The notes: generated by a model not told the origin, from the sequence alone. Shown: positions 18,345 to 28,835, counted from the first letter of the stretch. The stretch is 64,000 nucleotides of DNA from Henriciella litoralis (GCF_002088935.1 NZ_NCSS01000006.1:2698407-2762406); one strand, 5' to 3'. Translations and numbers: made by a program.

Positions 18345-19994
18345 ATGGACACGAGCACGGTGGTGGTATCCGGCCTGCTCATGGTCTTTGCCATCCTCGC
18401 CGTGTTCATCGCCGGCAACGCCATGGACCGATTGATGGGCATCCATGCGAGCCTGTTTTTCGGCGCGGTGGTTTTGTGGCTCGTCGGTATCGTTCTCTGG
18501 GCTGGTAAGCTTGGTGAGCGCAATCCGTTCGATGAGACGAAATATGAAGACACACTTGTTAAATGGGGTGTCTTCGCTTCGATGTTCTGGGGCATTGCGG
18601 GGCTGCTTGTCGGTGTCGTGATCGCGTGCCAGCTGACCTGGCCCAATCTCTTCTATTTTGAACAATGGGGCTTCACGAACTTTGGCCGGCTGCGTCCACT
18701 GCACACATCTGCGGTGATCTTCGCATTTGGCGGGAACGTGCTGCTGGCCACCAGCTTTCACGTTGTTCAGAGGACGACACGTGCCCGTCTGTTCGGCGGC
18801 ATGCTCCCCTGGTTCGTGTTCTGGGGCTACCAGCTCTTCATCGTCATTGCCGCAACCGGCTATCTGATGGGGATTACCCAATCGAAAGAGTATGCCGAGC
18901 CTGAATGGTATGCTGACCTGTGGCTGACCGTCGTCTGGGTTTCCTACCTGCTGGTCTTCCTCGGGACGCTCTGGAAGCGCAAAGAGCCTCATATATATGT
19001 GGCGAACTGGTTCTATCTGTCCTTCATCGTGACCATCGCGATGCTGCACATCGTGAACAATCTTTCCGTGCCGGTCTCGATCGGTTCGGCGAAGAGCTAC
19101 CAGCTGTTTGCAGGCGTGCAGGATGCGCTGACACAGTGGTGGTATGGCCACAATGCGGTCGGCTTCTTCCTGACCACCGGCTTCCTCGCCATCATGTACT
19201 ACTTCATCCCGAAGCGCGTGGATCGGCCCGTCTATTCCTACCGGCTGTCCATCGTTCACTTCTGGTCACTGATCTTCATCTACATCTGGGCAGGCCCTCA
19301 CCACCTGCACTACACCGCTCTGCCGCAATGGGCGCAGACACTTGGTATGACCTTCTCCATCATGCTGTGGATGCCTAGCTGGGGTGGTATGATCAATGGT
19401 GTGATGACCTTGTCGGGCGCCTGGGACAAGCTGCGTACCGACCCCGTGGTCCGTATGATGGTCGTCTCGCTTGCCTTCTATGGCATGTCGACCTTCGAAG
19501 GCCCGCTGATGTCGGTGCGGGCGGTGAATGCGCTGAGCCACTACACTGAGTGGGGCATTGGTCACGTGCATTCCGGTGCGCTTGGCTGGGTTGGCTTCAT
19601 CTCCTTCGGCGCGCTCTACTGCCTCACCCAATGGCTGTGGAAACGTAAGAGCCTCTACTCCCTGTCGCTTGTGGAGTGGCACTTCTGGCTCGCGACCATC
19701 GGTATCGTCTTCTACATCGTTTCGATGTGGTTCGCCGGGATCATGGAAGGCCTGATGTGGCGTGCCTATAACGACTTTGGCTTCCTCGAATACAGCTTCG
19801 TGGAAACCGTCGAGGCCAAGCATATCAGCTATATCATTCGTGCTGTCGGTGGTGGTCTCTACCTCAGTGGCGCGCTGATCATGGTCTACAATCTCATCCG
19901 CACAGCGATTGGCGATGAACGGATCAACCAACCAGCTGATGCTCAGCCGGTCAGCAATCCGCCTGCCGCCGCCACCCTGCAACCTGCCGAATAG
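18345..19994 (+). CDS. ccoN: Cytochrome cbb3 oxidase subunit I
   Basis: The catalytic subunit of the high-affinity cbb3-type oxidase: twelve membrane helices, heme and Cu-B histidines in conserved helices (for example [38 protein letters not shown]). It reduces oxygen to water and pumps protons. The start MDTSTVVV gives 549 residues, normal for CcoN; a GTG at 18303 would extend it by 14 residues. It heads a tight ccoN-O-Q-P-G-H-I-S operon and diverges from fixLJ, the likely oxygen-dependent control. Confidence 0.96.
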   Translation: MDTSTVVVSGLLMVFAILAVFIAGNAMDRLMGIHASLFFGAVVLWLVGIVLWAGKLGERNPFDETKYEDTLVKWGVFASMFWGIAGLLVGVVIACQLTWPNLFYFEQWGFTNFGRLRPLHTSAVIFAFGGNVLLATSFHVVQRTTRARLFGGMLPWFVFWGYQLFIVIAATGYLMGITQSKEYAEPEWYADLWLTVVWVSYLLVFLGTLWKRKEPHIYVANWFYLSFIVTIAMLHIVNNLSVPVSIGSAKSYQLFAGVQDALTQWWYGHNAVGFFLTTGFLAIMYYFIPKRVDRPVYSYRLSIVHFWSLIFIYIWAGPHHLHYTALPQWAQTLGMTFSIMLWMPSWGGMINGVMTLSGAWDKLRTDPVVRMMVVSLAFYGMSTFEGPLMSVRAVNALSHYTEWGIGHVHSGALGWVGFISFGALYCLTQWLWKRKSLYSLSLVEWHFWLATIGIVFYIVSMWFAGIMEGLMWRAYNDFGFLEYSFVETVEAKHISYIIRAVGGGLYLSGALIMVYNLIRTAIGDERINQPADAQPVSNPPAAATLQPAE

Positions 19995-20006
19995 GAGCCT
20001 TGAAAC

Positions 20007-20774
20007 ATGGGACTTCTCAAAAATCACGGCGTGCTTGAACGCCATTCGCTGATCCTCACCATTGGTATTCTTATCGTGGTGTCGATCGGGGGGATCATTC
20101 AGATGGCGCCGCTCTTCTACATGGAGAACACCATCGAGAAGGTGGAAGGCATGCGCCCTTACACGCCGCTGGAAGTGGCAGGTCGCAACATCTATCTGCG
20201 CGAGGGCTGCTATGTCTGCCATTCGCAGATGGTCCGTCCGCTTCGCGACGAAGTGGAACGTTACGGCCACTACTCGCTCGCTGCCGAGAGCATGTATGAT
20301 CACCCTTTCCAGTGGGGCTCCAAGCGGACCGGGCCTGACCTGGCACGCGTCGGAAACAAGTATTCCGATGAGTGGCATGTCGACCATCTGATCGACCCGC
20401 GCGCCCTGGTGCCGGAATCGGTCATGCCGCCCTACGCCTTCCTGGCTGAGAAGACGCTCGACTACCGCCATATCGCGGACGATCTGAAGACGCTGCGTCT
20501 GGTGGGTGTGCCGTACACTGATGAAATGATCGAAAATGCCGCCATGGATCTTCGCGCTCAGGCCGATCCAGACGTCTACTTCGATGAACAGGATGCGCTT
20601 GTCGCTCGCTACACCGAGGCATCTGGCCGCGAAGGCACTGTTCAGGTGCGCGACTTCGACCGTGATCCAGACCGGATCACCGAGATGGATGCGCTTGTTG
20701 CCTACCTTCAGATGACTGGCACGCTGGTGGATTTCTCCACCTACGAAGCCGAAGACCTGATGAACCGGCGCTAG
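20007..20774 (+). CDS. ccoO: Cytochrome cbb3 oxidase subunit II (mono-heme cytochrome c)
   Basis: A 255-residue subunit with one N-terminal membrane anchor (about 12-34) and a single periplasmic heme c site [12 protein letters not shown], the hallmark of CcoO/FixO. The later MPPYAF segment supplies the distal Met ligand. It receives electrons from CcoP and passes them to CcoN. It starts 12 bases after ccoN and is followed by ccoQ. Confidence 0.96.
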   Translation: MGLLKNHGVLERHSLILTIGILIVVSIGGIIQMAPLFYMENTIEKVEGMRPYTPLEVAGRNIYLREGCYVCHSQMVRPLRDEVERYGHYSLAAESMYDHPFQWGSKRTGPDLARVGNKYSDEWHVDHLIDPRALVPESVMPPYAFLAEKTLDYRHIADDLKTLRLVGVPYTDEMIENAAMDLRAQADPDVYFDEQDALVARYTEASGREGTVQVRDFDRDPDRITEMDALVAYLQMTGTLVDFSTYEAEDLMNRR

Positions 20775-20786
20775 GAGAGGAAAGAC

Positions 20787-20948
20787 ATGTACGAGACCCT
20801 TTCACACTTCGCGCAGACTGGCGGCATGCTCTACTTCGTCGCCATCTTTGTCGCCGTTCTTGCCTATGCGCTGTGGCCGCGGAACCAGAAACGGTTCGAT
20901 GAGGCTGCCCAACTTCCACTGAATGACCGGGAGCCCGGAGATGAGTGA
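20787..20948 (+). CDS. ccoQ: Cytochrome cbb3 oxidase small subunit CcoQ
   Basis: A 53-residue single-helix protein (hydrophobic about 13-31, ending LWPRN) in the position always held by ccoQ/fixQ. A GGAGAGGAAAG sits just before the ATG. It helps to stabilise the CcoP-CcoNO assembly. Its last eight bases overlap the start of ccoP. Confidence 0.92.
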   Translation: MYETLSHFAQTGGMLYFVAIFVAVLAYALWPRNQKRFDEAAQLPLNDREPGDE

Positions 20949-21828
20949 TCACATCAAAGATATCGACGAGACAACCGGCGTCGAAACGACTGGCCACGAA
21001 TGGGACGGTATCAAGGAGCTCAACAATCCACTCCCGCGCTGGTGGCTCTATATCTGGTACGCCTCAATCGCCTTTTCGATTGTTTACATGGTTATCATGC
21101 CTTCCATTCCGGCGTTGCCAGGACTGGGCACCAATACCCGCGGTATTGGTAATCATTCAGACCGGATAAAGGTCGCTGAGGAGATCGATGCCCTCCGGTT
21201 GGAGCGGGCCGGCGCCGGCAGCACGCTTGTAAACGCCACGCTCGCCGAAATCGAGACAGACCGCTCCCTACAGCAGTTTGCAATGGCTGCGGGCGAGAGC
21301 GCCTTTGGGGATAATTGCGCAACCTGTCATGGTGCAGGTGGACGCGGTGCCAAGGGGTATCCGACGCTGGCGGACGATGTCTGGCTCTGGTCGGGTACGC
21401 TCGACGGGATCGAGTACACGCTTCGCCACGGCATCCGTCACGAACAGGACCCTGAGACACGTTACTCAGCAATGCCTGCCTTTGGACGGGACCGGTTGCT
21501 GACCCGCGCTGAGATCGATGACGTGGTCAACCATGTCATGACGCTGTCGGGTCGCGGCGGAGATGATGCTGAGGCCGCTGGCCGCGGCGCTGATATCTTC
21601 GCGGCGCAGTGTGCGACCTGTCATGGCGACAATGGAACGGGCGACCATACGATCGGTGCTCCGAACCTGACCGATCAGGACTGGCTCTTCGGCGGCGACT
21701 ATGACGACATCTACAACACGGTCTACAATGCCCGGAATGCCCACATGCCGGCATGGGGAGACCGTCTGGACGATCCGACCATAAAAGCGCTGTCTGTCTA
21801 CGTGCATTCGCTTGGCGGCGGGGAATAG
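20941..21828 (+). CDS. ccoP: Cytochrome cbb3 oxidase subunit III (di-heme cytochrome c)
   Basis: A 295-residue protein with an N-terminal domain typical of CcoP (NPLPRWWLYIWYASI then a membrane helix), and two cytochrome c domains with CATCHG motifs (NCATCHGAGG and QCATCHGDNG). The ATG at 20941 has GGGAG seven bases upstream; a frame start 18 bases earlier has no ribosome site. It takes electrons from soluble cytochrome c or the bc1 complex. Confidence 0.96.
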   Translation: MSDHIKDIDETTGVETTGHEWDGIKELNNPLPRWWLYIWYASIAFSIVYMVIMPSIPALPGLGTNTRGIGNHSDRIKVAEEIDALRLERAGAGSTLVNATLAEIETDRSLQQFAMAAGESAFGDNCATCHGAGGRGAKGYPTLADDVWLWSGTLDGIEYTLRHGIRHEQDPETRYSAMPAFGRDRLLTRAEIDDVVNHVMTLSGRGGDDAEAAGRGADIFAAQCATCHGDNGTGDHTIGAPNLTDQDWLFGGDYDDIYNTVYNARNAHMPAWGDRLDDPTIKALSVYVHSLGGGE

Positions 21829-21838
21829 GTGCGAGGTC

Positions 21839-23296
21839 ATGACACAGATCAACCTGATTCCATCGCGGTCGCCTCCGCCTGTCCCTCCACCGCAGGACCT
21901 CTATGCCAAGCGCAAGCAGGTCTATCCAAAACTGGCCCATGGCAAGTTCAGGACGGTGAAATGGGTGGCCATGGGTGTTCTGCTGGGCATCTACTACCTC
22001 ATTCCCTGGCTTCGCTGGGAACGGGGCGCAGGGGTGCCGGATCAGGCTGTCCTGGCTGACTTTGCCGGCGAGCGGTTCTTCTTCTTCGGGATCGAGATCT
22101 GGCCTCAGGAAGCGTATTACCTCGCCGGGCTGATGATCCTTTCAGCGATCGGCCTGTTCCTGGTGACGTCATTGTTTGGCCGCGTCTGGTGCGGCTATGC
22201 GTGTCCACAGACCGTCTGGACAGACCTCTATATCTGGGTCGAGCGCGCTTTCGAGGGCGACCGGGCCAAGCGTATCCGGCTCGACAAGGCGCCGTGGGGG
22301 CTGAACAAGGCCGCGCGCAAGATCGGCAAGCATCTTGTCTGGCTCATCATCGCCTTTCTGACGGGCGGCGCTTTCATCCTTTACTTCCATGATGCGCGCA
22401 TGATTGCGCAGACCTTCTTTATCGGCGAAGCACCGCTTTCGGCCTACTGGTTCGCAGGGCTGCTGACCTTCACCACGTACGCCTTGGCCGGCACCATGCG
22501 TGAGCAGGTTTGTACCTATCTCTGCCCATGGCCGCGCATTCAGGCGGCGCTGACCGACGAACACGCCCTCAACGTCACCTATCGGTATGATCGCGGTGAA
22601 CCGCGAGGCCCGCACCGCAAGGGTGAGAGCTGGGAGGGCAGGGGCGACTGCATCGACTGCAAGCAGTGCGTCCAGGTCTGCCCTGTCGGGATCGATATTC
22701 GCGACGGATCGCAGCTGGAATGTATCCACTGCGCCCTGTGTATCGATGCCTGCGATTCGATCATGAAGACGGTGGGGCGGCCAACCGGCCTTATCGCTTA
22801 CGATACTGATACCGCCGTGGCGGCACGGGCCGCTGGCATGAAGCCGAAATACCGGCTCGTGCGGGCGCGGACGGTCCTGTACTTCTTCCTGATGGCGGCA
22901 ATTGCGAGCTTGATGGCTTTTGGTCTGCTCAATCGCGGTACGTTTGAGGTCAATGTGCTGAAAGACCGCTCGCCGCCATATGTCAGGCTGTCGAGTGGAC
23001 TTGTCCAGAATGGATACACGTTGAAGCTGGTCAACAAGGCAGGTGAAACGCGTGAAATGGAAATCAGCATTGCAGGCGATGAGGGTTTCGAGTTGAATGT
23101 TGTCGGTATCAAGACAGACGCTGGTGAACCGATCTTGCTGCCTGTAGATTCCAACGGTGTTGACCGATACAGGCTGCTGGTAACGAAGCCGGAAGATGCC
23201 ATTGATGGCCGCAAGCAATTCCAGCTCGTGCTCACCGATGTCGAGACCGGCGAAATCCACACCAACCGCACTAGCTTCATGGCCCCGGGAGATTGA
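21839..23296 (+). CDS. ccoG: CcoG/RdxA cytochrome cbb3 maturation polyferredoxin
   Basis: A 485-residue membrane iron-sulfur protein: a membrane helix near residues 37-60, the CGYACPQTVWTDL motif, two 4Fe-4S binding runs (CIDCKQCVQVCPVG and CIHCALCIDAC), further helices, and a C-terminal Ig-like periplasmic domain. CcoG/FixG reduces Cu(II) to Cu(I) for cbb3 assembly. It follows ccoP by about 10 bases and precedes ccoH by one base. Confidence 0.94.
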   Translation: MTQINLIPSRSPPPVPPPQDLYAKRKQVYPKLAHGKFRTVKWVAMGVLLGIYYLIPWLRWERGAGVPDQAVLADFAGERFFFFGIEIWPQEAYYLAGLMILSAIGLFLVTSLFGRVWCGYACPQTVWTDLYIWVERAFEGDRAKRIRLDKAPWGLNKAARKIGKHLVWLIIAFLTGGAFILYFHDARMIAQTFFIGEAPLSAYWFAGLLTFTTYALAGTMREQVCTYLCPWPRIQAALTDEHALNVTYRYDRGEPRGPHRKGESWEGRGDCIDCKQCVQVCPVGIDIRDGSQLECIHCALCIDACDSIMKTVGRPTGLIAYDTDTAVAARAAGMKPKYRLVRARTVLYFFLMAAIASLMAFGLLNRGTFEVNVLKDRSPPYVRLSSGLVQNGYTLKLVNKAGETREMEISIAGDEGFELNVVGIKTDAGEPILLPVDSNGVDRYRLLVTKPEDAIDGRKQFQLVLTDVETGEIHTNRTSFMAPGD

Positions 23297-23297
23297 G

Positions 23298-23804
23298 ATG
23301 ACCCCTGCAGCAACGCCGTACCGCCAAGGCCCCGACGCAAAGCTCAAGGGCTGGCATGTCCTTCTGATCTTCCTTGCATTCTTTGGTGTGATGTTCGCCG
23401 TGAACGGCGTCTTCCTCTACAATGCCATCACCAGTTTTCCAGGTGAGGATGTAAAGAAGAGCTATGTTCAGGGCCTCGACTATAATGACACGATCGAAGC
23501 CCGAAGAGAGCAGGTTGCGGCGGGGTGGAAGATCCGCGCTGGTGTGGACGGTGACAGGCTGAGAGTCGAAATGGATGCGCCGGAGACGGTTGCGACGAGG
23601 GGTCTGATTGTCACCGCGACCATGCGGCGTACCGTCACCCAAAATGGCGACATTGAACTGATCCTGGCCACTGACAAGCCAGGGGCGGTTTTTTCGGCCG
23701 CGCTGCCTGACCTCGCGCCCGGACGCTGGGAAGTTTTGTTGAAGGCCAGCACGGGTGATGAGGATGTGGTGGCGCAAGCTCGCAAGACTGTCGTGATCCC
23801 ATGA
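23298..23804 (+). CDS. ccoH: FixH/CcoH cbb3 oxidase assembly protein
   Basis: A 168-residue protein with one N-terminal helix (about 18-40, KGWHVLLIFLAFFGVM) and a periplasmic beta-rich domain typical of FixH. The start at 23298 lies one base after the ccoG stop; longer frames upstream are inside ccoG. It overlaps the following ATPase gene by four bases. It takes part in cbb3 biogenesis together with CcoI. Confidence 0.92.
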   Translation: MTPAATPYRQGPDAKLKGWHVLLIFLAFFGVMFAVNGVFLYNAITSFPGEDVKKSYVQGLDYNDTIEARREQVAAGWKIRAGVDGDRLRVEMDAPETVATRGLIVTATMRRTVTQNGDIELILATDKPGAVFSAALPDLAPGRWEVLLKASTGDEDVVAQARKTVVIP

Positions 23805-26020
23805 CTTTGACCGCCGACATGACCAAGGGCTGCCCGAGCGGACTTGCGCCGGCGGGCGACCAGATCGACGGCGATGTGAGTGCCTTTGTCCGGAAGGTGG
23901 GCGGCGAAAAGACACTGCACCTGTCGGTGCGCGGCGCCAAATGTGCCGGGTGTCTCGGCAAGATCGAAGCGGCTGTCGGCGCGCTTGACGGGGTACAGTC
24001 TGCCCGCCTCAACCTGTCTACAGGGCGGCTTGCCGTTCGCTGGGAAGGCGGGCTCGATCCGAATGCGATTTCAGGCTGCGTCAGCGATCTGGGCTATGGT
24101 GCGGCCCCTTTCGACCCTGACGCCAGCGAAGGCGCTGCCAAGTCTGAGGAGCGAAGCCTGCTCATCGCTATGGGGGTCGCAGCCTTCGCCGCAGCAAATG
24201 TCATGCTTCTGTCTGTCTCGGTCTGGTCAGGCCATGGGGAGATGGGGGAAGCCACGCGGCGAACCATGCATGCCATCTCCGGGGCCATTGCCTTGCCAGC
24301 CGCGCTTTTTGCAGGGCGGCCATTTTTCCGGTCTGCCTGGAGTGTCCTGCGTCGCGGTCATGCGAACATGGATGTTCCGATTTCGCTGGCTGTGCTTCTC
24401 GCGCTCGGGGTCAGTATTTCCGAGACGATCAGAGGCGGCGAGCATGCCTATTTCGATGCTTGCGTCATGCTGCTCTTTTTCCTGCTTATCGGGCGCTTTC
24501 TGGATGCCCGCCTGAGACGGCGCACACATGTTGCCGCTCAGGAGCTTGCTTTGCTGCAGTCTCGCTCCGCGACGCGGCTCGACCGGGATGGCTCGGCGCG
24601 CTCTGTGAAGGCATCTGAAATTCTTACCGGTGACACGATATTGGTCGCAGCCGGAGAACGCGTTCTCGTCGATCTGGAAGTTATCGAAGGGCGCAGTGAC
24701 GCCGACGAAAGCATGGTTTCTGGCGAGACTGTACCGCGCGCAATTACGCCCGGCATGCGCCTCTATGCCGGTACAGTAAACTTGTCGCAGGCCATCAGAG
24801 GTAAGGCCCTTGCAGATGCAGACGGCTCTCTCATGTCCGAGATCGGCCGGATGCTTGAGGCCGGGGAGCAAAGACGGTCCACCTATCGGCGCATCGCCGA
24901 CAAGGCCGTCTCGCTCTATGTGCCGCTGGTTCATACGACGGCAGCGCTGACATTTGCAGGCTGGCTGATCGCTGGGGCGGGCGTCGGCCAAGCCCTGATG
25001 GTCGCGGTCTCCACGCTGATCATTACTTGCCCTTGCGCGCTGGCGCTTGCGGCGCCAGCCGTTCAGGTGGTTGCCGCTGAAAGGCTGTTCCGAAAGGGCG
25101 TCTTTCTGCGGTCCGGGGATGCGCTGGAGAGAATTGCCGAGTGCGATCACGTCGTGTTCGACAAGACAGGTACCTTGACGCTGGGCGTTCCCGAGCTGGT
25201 TGAAGTCGACGGCATGAAGGATGTGGTTGCCCGAGCAGCACGGCTAGCGCGCGTTTCGCGCCACCCTCTGTCGAGAGCCATTGTTGCAGCCGCTGGCCCC
25301 GGAGAGGTTGCCCCGCGGGTTGAAGAGCGAGCAGGCCTCGGCCTTGAAGCTGAAATCGACGGTGTCCGCTGCCGGTTGGGAGCTGCTGAATGGGTCGGAG
25401 CTAACGATGCGCCTGCAAGTGCGCGGCTCCAGCTCTGGTATGGCGAAGGCGATAAGCCGCCCGTCTGCTTCACATTTGAAGATGCGCTCCGGCCGGGCGC
25501 GGCCGGCATCGCAGACGCGCTGAAGCGGCGTGGGGCCACTCTGGAAATTCTGTCCGGTGACCGGGCTGAAGCGGTGGCCGAGATTGCTGCCAAGCTCGGC
25601 GTGGATAGCTGGCGCGCCAAGGCCAGCCCGGCCGACAAGGTTGAACGGTTGGAGGCGCTGAGAGCGGAGGGACGCAAAGTCCTCATGATCGGCGACGGGC
25701 TGAATGATGCAGGCTCGCTTTCGCTTGCCCATGCCTCACTTGCGCCTGGCGGTGCGATGGATGTCAGCCAGTCGGCTTCCGACGGGGTCTATACAGGCGC
25801 TGGTCTTGACGCCATTCCAACTGTCATCGACGGTGCCCGCGTGGCAAGCTCTCGCATGAGGCAGAACTTTACGCTTGCCGCGGCGTACAATCTGGTTGCG
25901 GTGCCAATTGCGGTTGCTGGTTTTGCGACCCCGCTGGTGGCGGCGATTGCGATGTCGACATCGTCGATTGTTGTGACGCTCAATGCGCTGCGCCCGCACG
26001 TGAAATGGAGGGCCACTTAA
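23801..26020 (+). CDS. ccoI: CcoI/FixI copper-translocating P1B-type ATPase
   Basis: A 739-residue heavy-metal P-type ATPase: an N-terminal metal-binding domain with CAGC at 48-51, eight helices including the transport motif CPC (TCPCALALAAP, about 410), the phosphorylation site DKTGT (about 454), and the hinge motif MIGDGLNDAGSL. CcoI-type exporters deliver copper to the cbb3 oxidase. It overlaps ccoH by four bases and ccoS by one base, so the operon is translationally tight. Confidence 0.95.
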   Translation: MTLTADMTKGCPSGLAPAGDQIDGDVSAFVRKVGGEKTLHLSVRGAKCAGCLGKIEAAVGALDGVQSARLNLSTGRLAVRWEGGLDPNAISGCVSDLGYGAAPFDPDASEGAAKSEERSLLIAMGVAAFAAANVMLLSVSVWSGHGEMGEATRRTMHAISGAIALPAALFAGRPFFRSAWSVLRRGHANMDVPISLAVLLALGVSISETIRGGEHAYFDACVMLLFFLLIGRFLDARLRRRTHVAAQELALLQSRSATRLDRDGSARSVKASEILTGDTILVAAGERVLVDLEVIEGRSDADESMVSGETVPRAITPGMRLYAGTVNLSQAIRGKALADADGSLMSEIGRMLEAGEQRRSTYRRIADKAVSLYVPLVHTTAALTFAGWLIAGAGVGQALMVAVSTLIITCPCALALAAPAVQVVAAERLFRKGVFLRSGDALERIAECDHVVFDKTGTLTLGVPELVEVDGMKDVVARAARLARVSRHPLSRAIVAAAGPGEVAPRVEERAGLGLEAEIDGVRCRLGAAEWVGANDAPASARLQLWYGEGDKPPVCFTFEDALRPGAAGIADALKRRGATLEILSGDRAEAVAEIAAKLGVDSWRAKASPADKVERLEALRAEGRKVLMIGDGLNDAGSLSLAHASLAPGGAMDVSQSASDGVYTGAGLDAIPTVIDGARVASSRMRQNFTLAAAYNLVAVPIAVAGFATPLVAAIAMSTSSIVVTLNALRPHVKWRAT

Positions 26021-26181
26021 TGGAAATGCTTGCATTCCTCATCCCGGTTGCCTTGCTATTAGGCCTGACCGGGCTTGGTGCTTTTATCTGGTCAGTCCGC
26101 TCTGGTCAGTTTGATGATCCTCAGGGAGATGCGGCGCGTATCCTGCTGGACGATGATGAGCCGCTCACCGAGCGTAACTAG
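26020..26181 (+). CDS. ccoS: Cytochrome cbb3 oxidase maturation protein CcoS
   Basis: A 53-residue protein overlapping the ccoI stop by one base (TAATG). It has one membrane helix (about 4-24), the family motif FIWSVRSGQFDD immediately after it, and an acidic tail. It is needed for heme and Cu-B insertion into cbb3 oxidases. It is the last gene of the cco operon. Confidence 0.93.
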   Translation: MEMLAFLIPVALLLGLTGLGAFIWSVRSGQFDDPQGDAARILLDDDEPLTERN

Positions 26182-26191
26182 GTAGGCCTAC
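26182..26191. promoter_or_regulatory. Short palindrome between ccoS and hemN
   Basis: GTAGGCCTAC is a perfect 10-base palindrome, partly extended outward (CTAG...TTAG), right after the ccoS stop. It lies about 67 bases before the hemN TTG start. It has no T-run, so it is not a plain terminator; it could be an operator or simple chance. Confidence 0.25.
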
Positions 26192-26257
26192 TTAGAGACC
26201 CGTTCGCGATCCGCGCATAAGCTCTGCACCAGATATTGAGTGTGCGGAGACAGACAA

Positions 26258-27604
26258 TTGCGCGACGACTGGATCGAATTCGCCGGAGCACAGGTTCCAA
26301 GATATACCAGCTATCCAACAGCTGTTGATTTTGGCGCGTCGATTGGTGCCGAGAATGTGGATGGCTGGCTTGCCGACATGCCCGACGGCGCACCACTTTC
26401 TGTCTATGTGCACATTCCGTTTTGTCGCAAGCTCTGCTGGTATTGCGGCTGCGCCACGTCGGTCCCCAACGGATATGACCGGATTGCAGCCTATTTCGAC
26501 GTCCTCTTGCACGAGATTGATCTCTGGGCGGAACGCGCCGGGCGGGGGCGGCTGACGCACCTGCATTTCGGGGGTGGGACGCCGAATGCCTTGTCGCCCA
26601 GCGATTTCACACGGCTTTCCCGTCACCTGAAGCAGGCCTTCAACGTCGACCCCGCGCATGAGTTCTCCGTTGAGCTTGATCCACGTATCATGTCCGATGC
26701 GATGATTGAGGCGATGGCCGCTTCCGGTGTCACGCGGGCCAGTCTCGGCATTCAGACGCTTAGCCCGGTGGTGCAGGCCGCAATTAACCGCATCCAGCCA
26801 AAGTCTGGCATTACTCGCAGTGTGGCCCATTTGCGGCGCGCTGGCATCAAGGCGCTGAATGCGGACCTGATGTATGGTCTGCCCTTGCAGACGGTCAGCG
26901 ATGTGGAAGACGCCGCCCAATATTGCGCCGACATTGGGATCGATCGCATTTCGGTCTTCGGATATGCGCATGTGCCGTGGTTCGCCAAGCACCAGAAAGC
27001 CATCAATGAGAGCGACCTGCCTGGTTTGGCTGAACGGATGCGGCAGGCAGAGGCGGCAGAGCGCGTCCTGCTGGCCGAAGGCTATGAAGCGATCGGGTTC
27101 GACCACTATGCGCGGCCCGGCGACGGACTTGCTATAGCGGCAGAAGCCGGGGAACTGCGCCGCAATTTCCAAGGCTATACGGATGATACCAGCCCCTACC
27201 TCATCGGTATCGGACAGACGTCGATCTCCCGGTTCCCAGAGGGCTACGCGCAGTCCCATAAGGGCCTGCTGGACTGGCGAGCATCGGTGCTTGCCGACGA
27301 GTTGCCGATCACGCGCGGTATTGCGCTGACAGCTGATGACCGGATGCGCGCCTACGCGATTGAGCGCCTGATGTGTGACCTGTCAGTCGATCTTGGCGAG
27401 GTTGCGCATCAGTTTGGCGCCCGGCCGGGCGTGTTCGATGATGCCCTGGTTCCGCTGAAGACGCTCGAAGCGCGTGGCCTTTGCAGGCTTGAAGGGCGGC
27501 GGGTGACGGTCCCTGCAGACGCGAAGCTGCTCATTCGCAATGTTGCGGCTACACTCGATGCCCGGCTGGTCCAGACTCGTGAGCGCCACGCGATCGCGGG
27601 GTAA
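26258..27604 (+). CDS. hemN: Oxygen-independent coproporphyrinogen III dehydrogenase
   Basis: A radical-SAM enzyme of about 449 residues. The cluster motif reads CRKLCWYCGC (Cx3Cx2C), followed by the SAM-binding GGGTPNAL, and the N-terminal stretch YTSYPTAVDF matches HemN, not HemW. It makes protoporphyrinogen IX without oxygen, so it fits beside the microaerobic oxidase. A TTG at 26258 has GGAG nine bases upstream and begins the sequence RDDWIEF; a GTG at 26240 is the other candidate. Confidence 0.93.
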   Translation: MRDDWIEFAGAQVPRYTSYPTAVDFGASIGAENVDGWLADMPDGAPLSVYVHIPFCRKLCWYCGCATSVPNGYDRIAAYFDVLLHEIDLWAERAGRGRLTHLHFGGGTPNALSPSDFTRLSRHLKQAFNVDPAHEFSVELDPRIMSDAMIEAMAASGVTRASLGIQTLSPVVQAAINRIQPKSGITRSVAHLRRAGIKALNADLMYGLPLQTVSDVEDAAQYCADIGIDRISVFGYAHVPWFAKHQKAINESDLPGLAERMRQAEAAERVLLAEGYEAIGFDHYARPGDGLAIAAEAGELRRNFQGYTDDTSPYLIGIGQTSISRFPEGYAQSHKGLLDWRASVLADELPITRGIALTADDRMRAYAIERLMCDLSVDLGEVAHQFGARPGVFDDALVPLKTLEARGLCRLEGRRVTVPADAKLLIRNVAATLDARLVQTRERHAIAG

Positions 27605-27627
27605 GGAATTTCCGGCGCAAAGGCCTT

Positions 27628-28794
27628 TCAGGGGCAGCCGATCATTCGCGCGAGGGCATTGCGATGTATTTCGCTTGTGCCGGAATAGATTGTTGCGCCG
27701 CGGGTTGAGAGGTACTTATCCATCGCCAGAGACGAATTGGGCGCTGCCGTCAGTCCGACTTCAGTGATCGCCTGATGCAACTCAGTGGCGCGTAGTTTCA
27801 TCATTGAGGACGCCTGACGCCCGGATGCCTTGGAGAGCCGTTCTTCGAGAGCTTCGAAATCGTCAATCTGGCGCGCGAGATCAACCAGTGTATTGATCAG
27901 AGATAGCTCATTCTGGCCGGGGCCGGACACCTGACGCTCGACCGCCCGATAAGCCCGCCGAAGCGTGCCAGTCGTGGTGTTGTTGGAACGGGCGATCTGC
28001 ATCAACTGGCCAGCAACGGCCCATCCCTCATCGATCTCGCCAATCCTGTCTGCAACAGGCGTTCGGACATTATCGAAGAACACTTCCGACACTTCATGGC
28101 TGCCATCGAGGCATTTGATAGGGCTGACCTTGATGCCGGGGCGGCGCATCTCGACGAGCAGGAAAACGAGGCCATCCCGGCCACGGCTGTCCGGATTGCT
28201 ACGCGCGAGCAGAAACATGTGGGTGGCCGCCTGCGCAAAGCTCGTCCAGAGCTTGGTGCCGTTCAGGATGAACTCATCGCCGTCGCGCGTTGCCCGCAAG
28301 GCCAGAGCAGGCAGGTCCGAACCGGCCTGCGGTTCTGAGAAGCCCTGGCACCATTCATGCTGGCCATTCAGGATCGCCGGCAAATAGTGGTTTTTCTGCT
28401 CGTCATTGCCGTGGGCGATGATGAGTGGGCCGATCGTGCGCACGCCGGACGACATCAGTATTGGCGCATCATTGGCTGCGCAGGCCGTCTCAAAATAAAG
28501 TCGCTGCTCTGGCGACCATCCCGCTCCGCCATGGGCGGTTGGCCAGTCTGGGGCAACCCACCCCTTTTGCGCCAGAGCCTCTCGCCACAGCTTGCAAGCG
28601 GCCGGGTCTGATTTGAGCCCGGTCGTCTTCCGTCCAGCTTCACGCAGCGGTTCGGTGAGCGACTCGGATAGAAAAGCCTGCACCTCTTCCTTGAAGGCAT
28701 GCGTCAGGCCCGCGCTTTGATGAGAAGAGCTTTCGGGGTCGCTAGAGCGGACATCAGAGTACATCGAGCGATTACAGGCCGGGGCAGGATGCAT
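27628..28794 (-). CDS. Acyl-CoA dehydrogenase family protein (copy 2)
   Basis: A 388-residue acyl-CoA dehydrogenase with the FAD-site stretch FSEPQAGSDLPAL and a C-terminal ATIYSGTSEIHRN signature. It is shorter and clearly divergent from the member at 14690-15892. The first 30 residues look non-conserved; Met11 (28764) is an alternative start. It diverges from the halogenase pair with an inverted repeat in between. Its substrate is unknown. Confidence 0.85.
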   Translation of the reverse strand: MHPAPACNRSMYSDVRSSDPESSSHQSAGLTHAFKEEVQAFLSESLTEPLREAGRKTTGLKSDPAACKLWREALAQKGWVAPDWPTAHGGAGWSPEQRLYFETACAANDAPILMSSGVRTIGPLIIAHGNDEQKNHYLPAILNGQHEWCQGFSEPQAGSDLPALALRATRDGDEFILNGTKLWTSFAQAATHMFLLARSNPDSRGRDGLVFLLVEMRRPGIKVSPIKCLDGSHEVSEVFFDNVRTPVADRIGEIDEGWAVAGQLMQIARSNNTTTGTLRRAYRAVERQVSGPGQNELSLINTLVDLARQIDDFEALEERLSKASGRQASSMMKLRATELHQAITEVGLTAAPNSSLAMDKYLSTRGATIYSGTSEIHRNALARMIGCP

Positions 28795-28835
28795 CGCAAT
28801 GCGTACTATTACGGACCACGCTTTTAGATTGATTG

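Noticed and set aside
18276..20471. Two long minus-strand frames (327 and 401 codons) opposite ccoN and ccoO
   Set aside because: They are antisense shadows of strongly conserved oxidase genes, rich in His, Asp and Arg without any family motif or ribosome site.
22169..23347. A 392-codon minus-strand frame opposite ccoG
   Set aside because: It lies wholly opposite the CcoG gene, whose iron-sulfur motifs are unambiguous.
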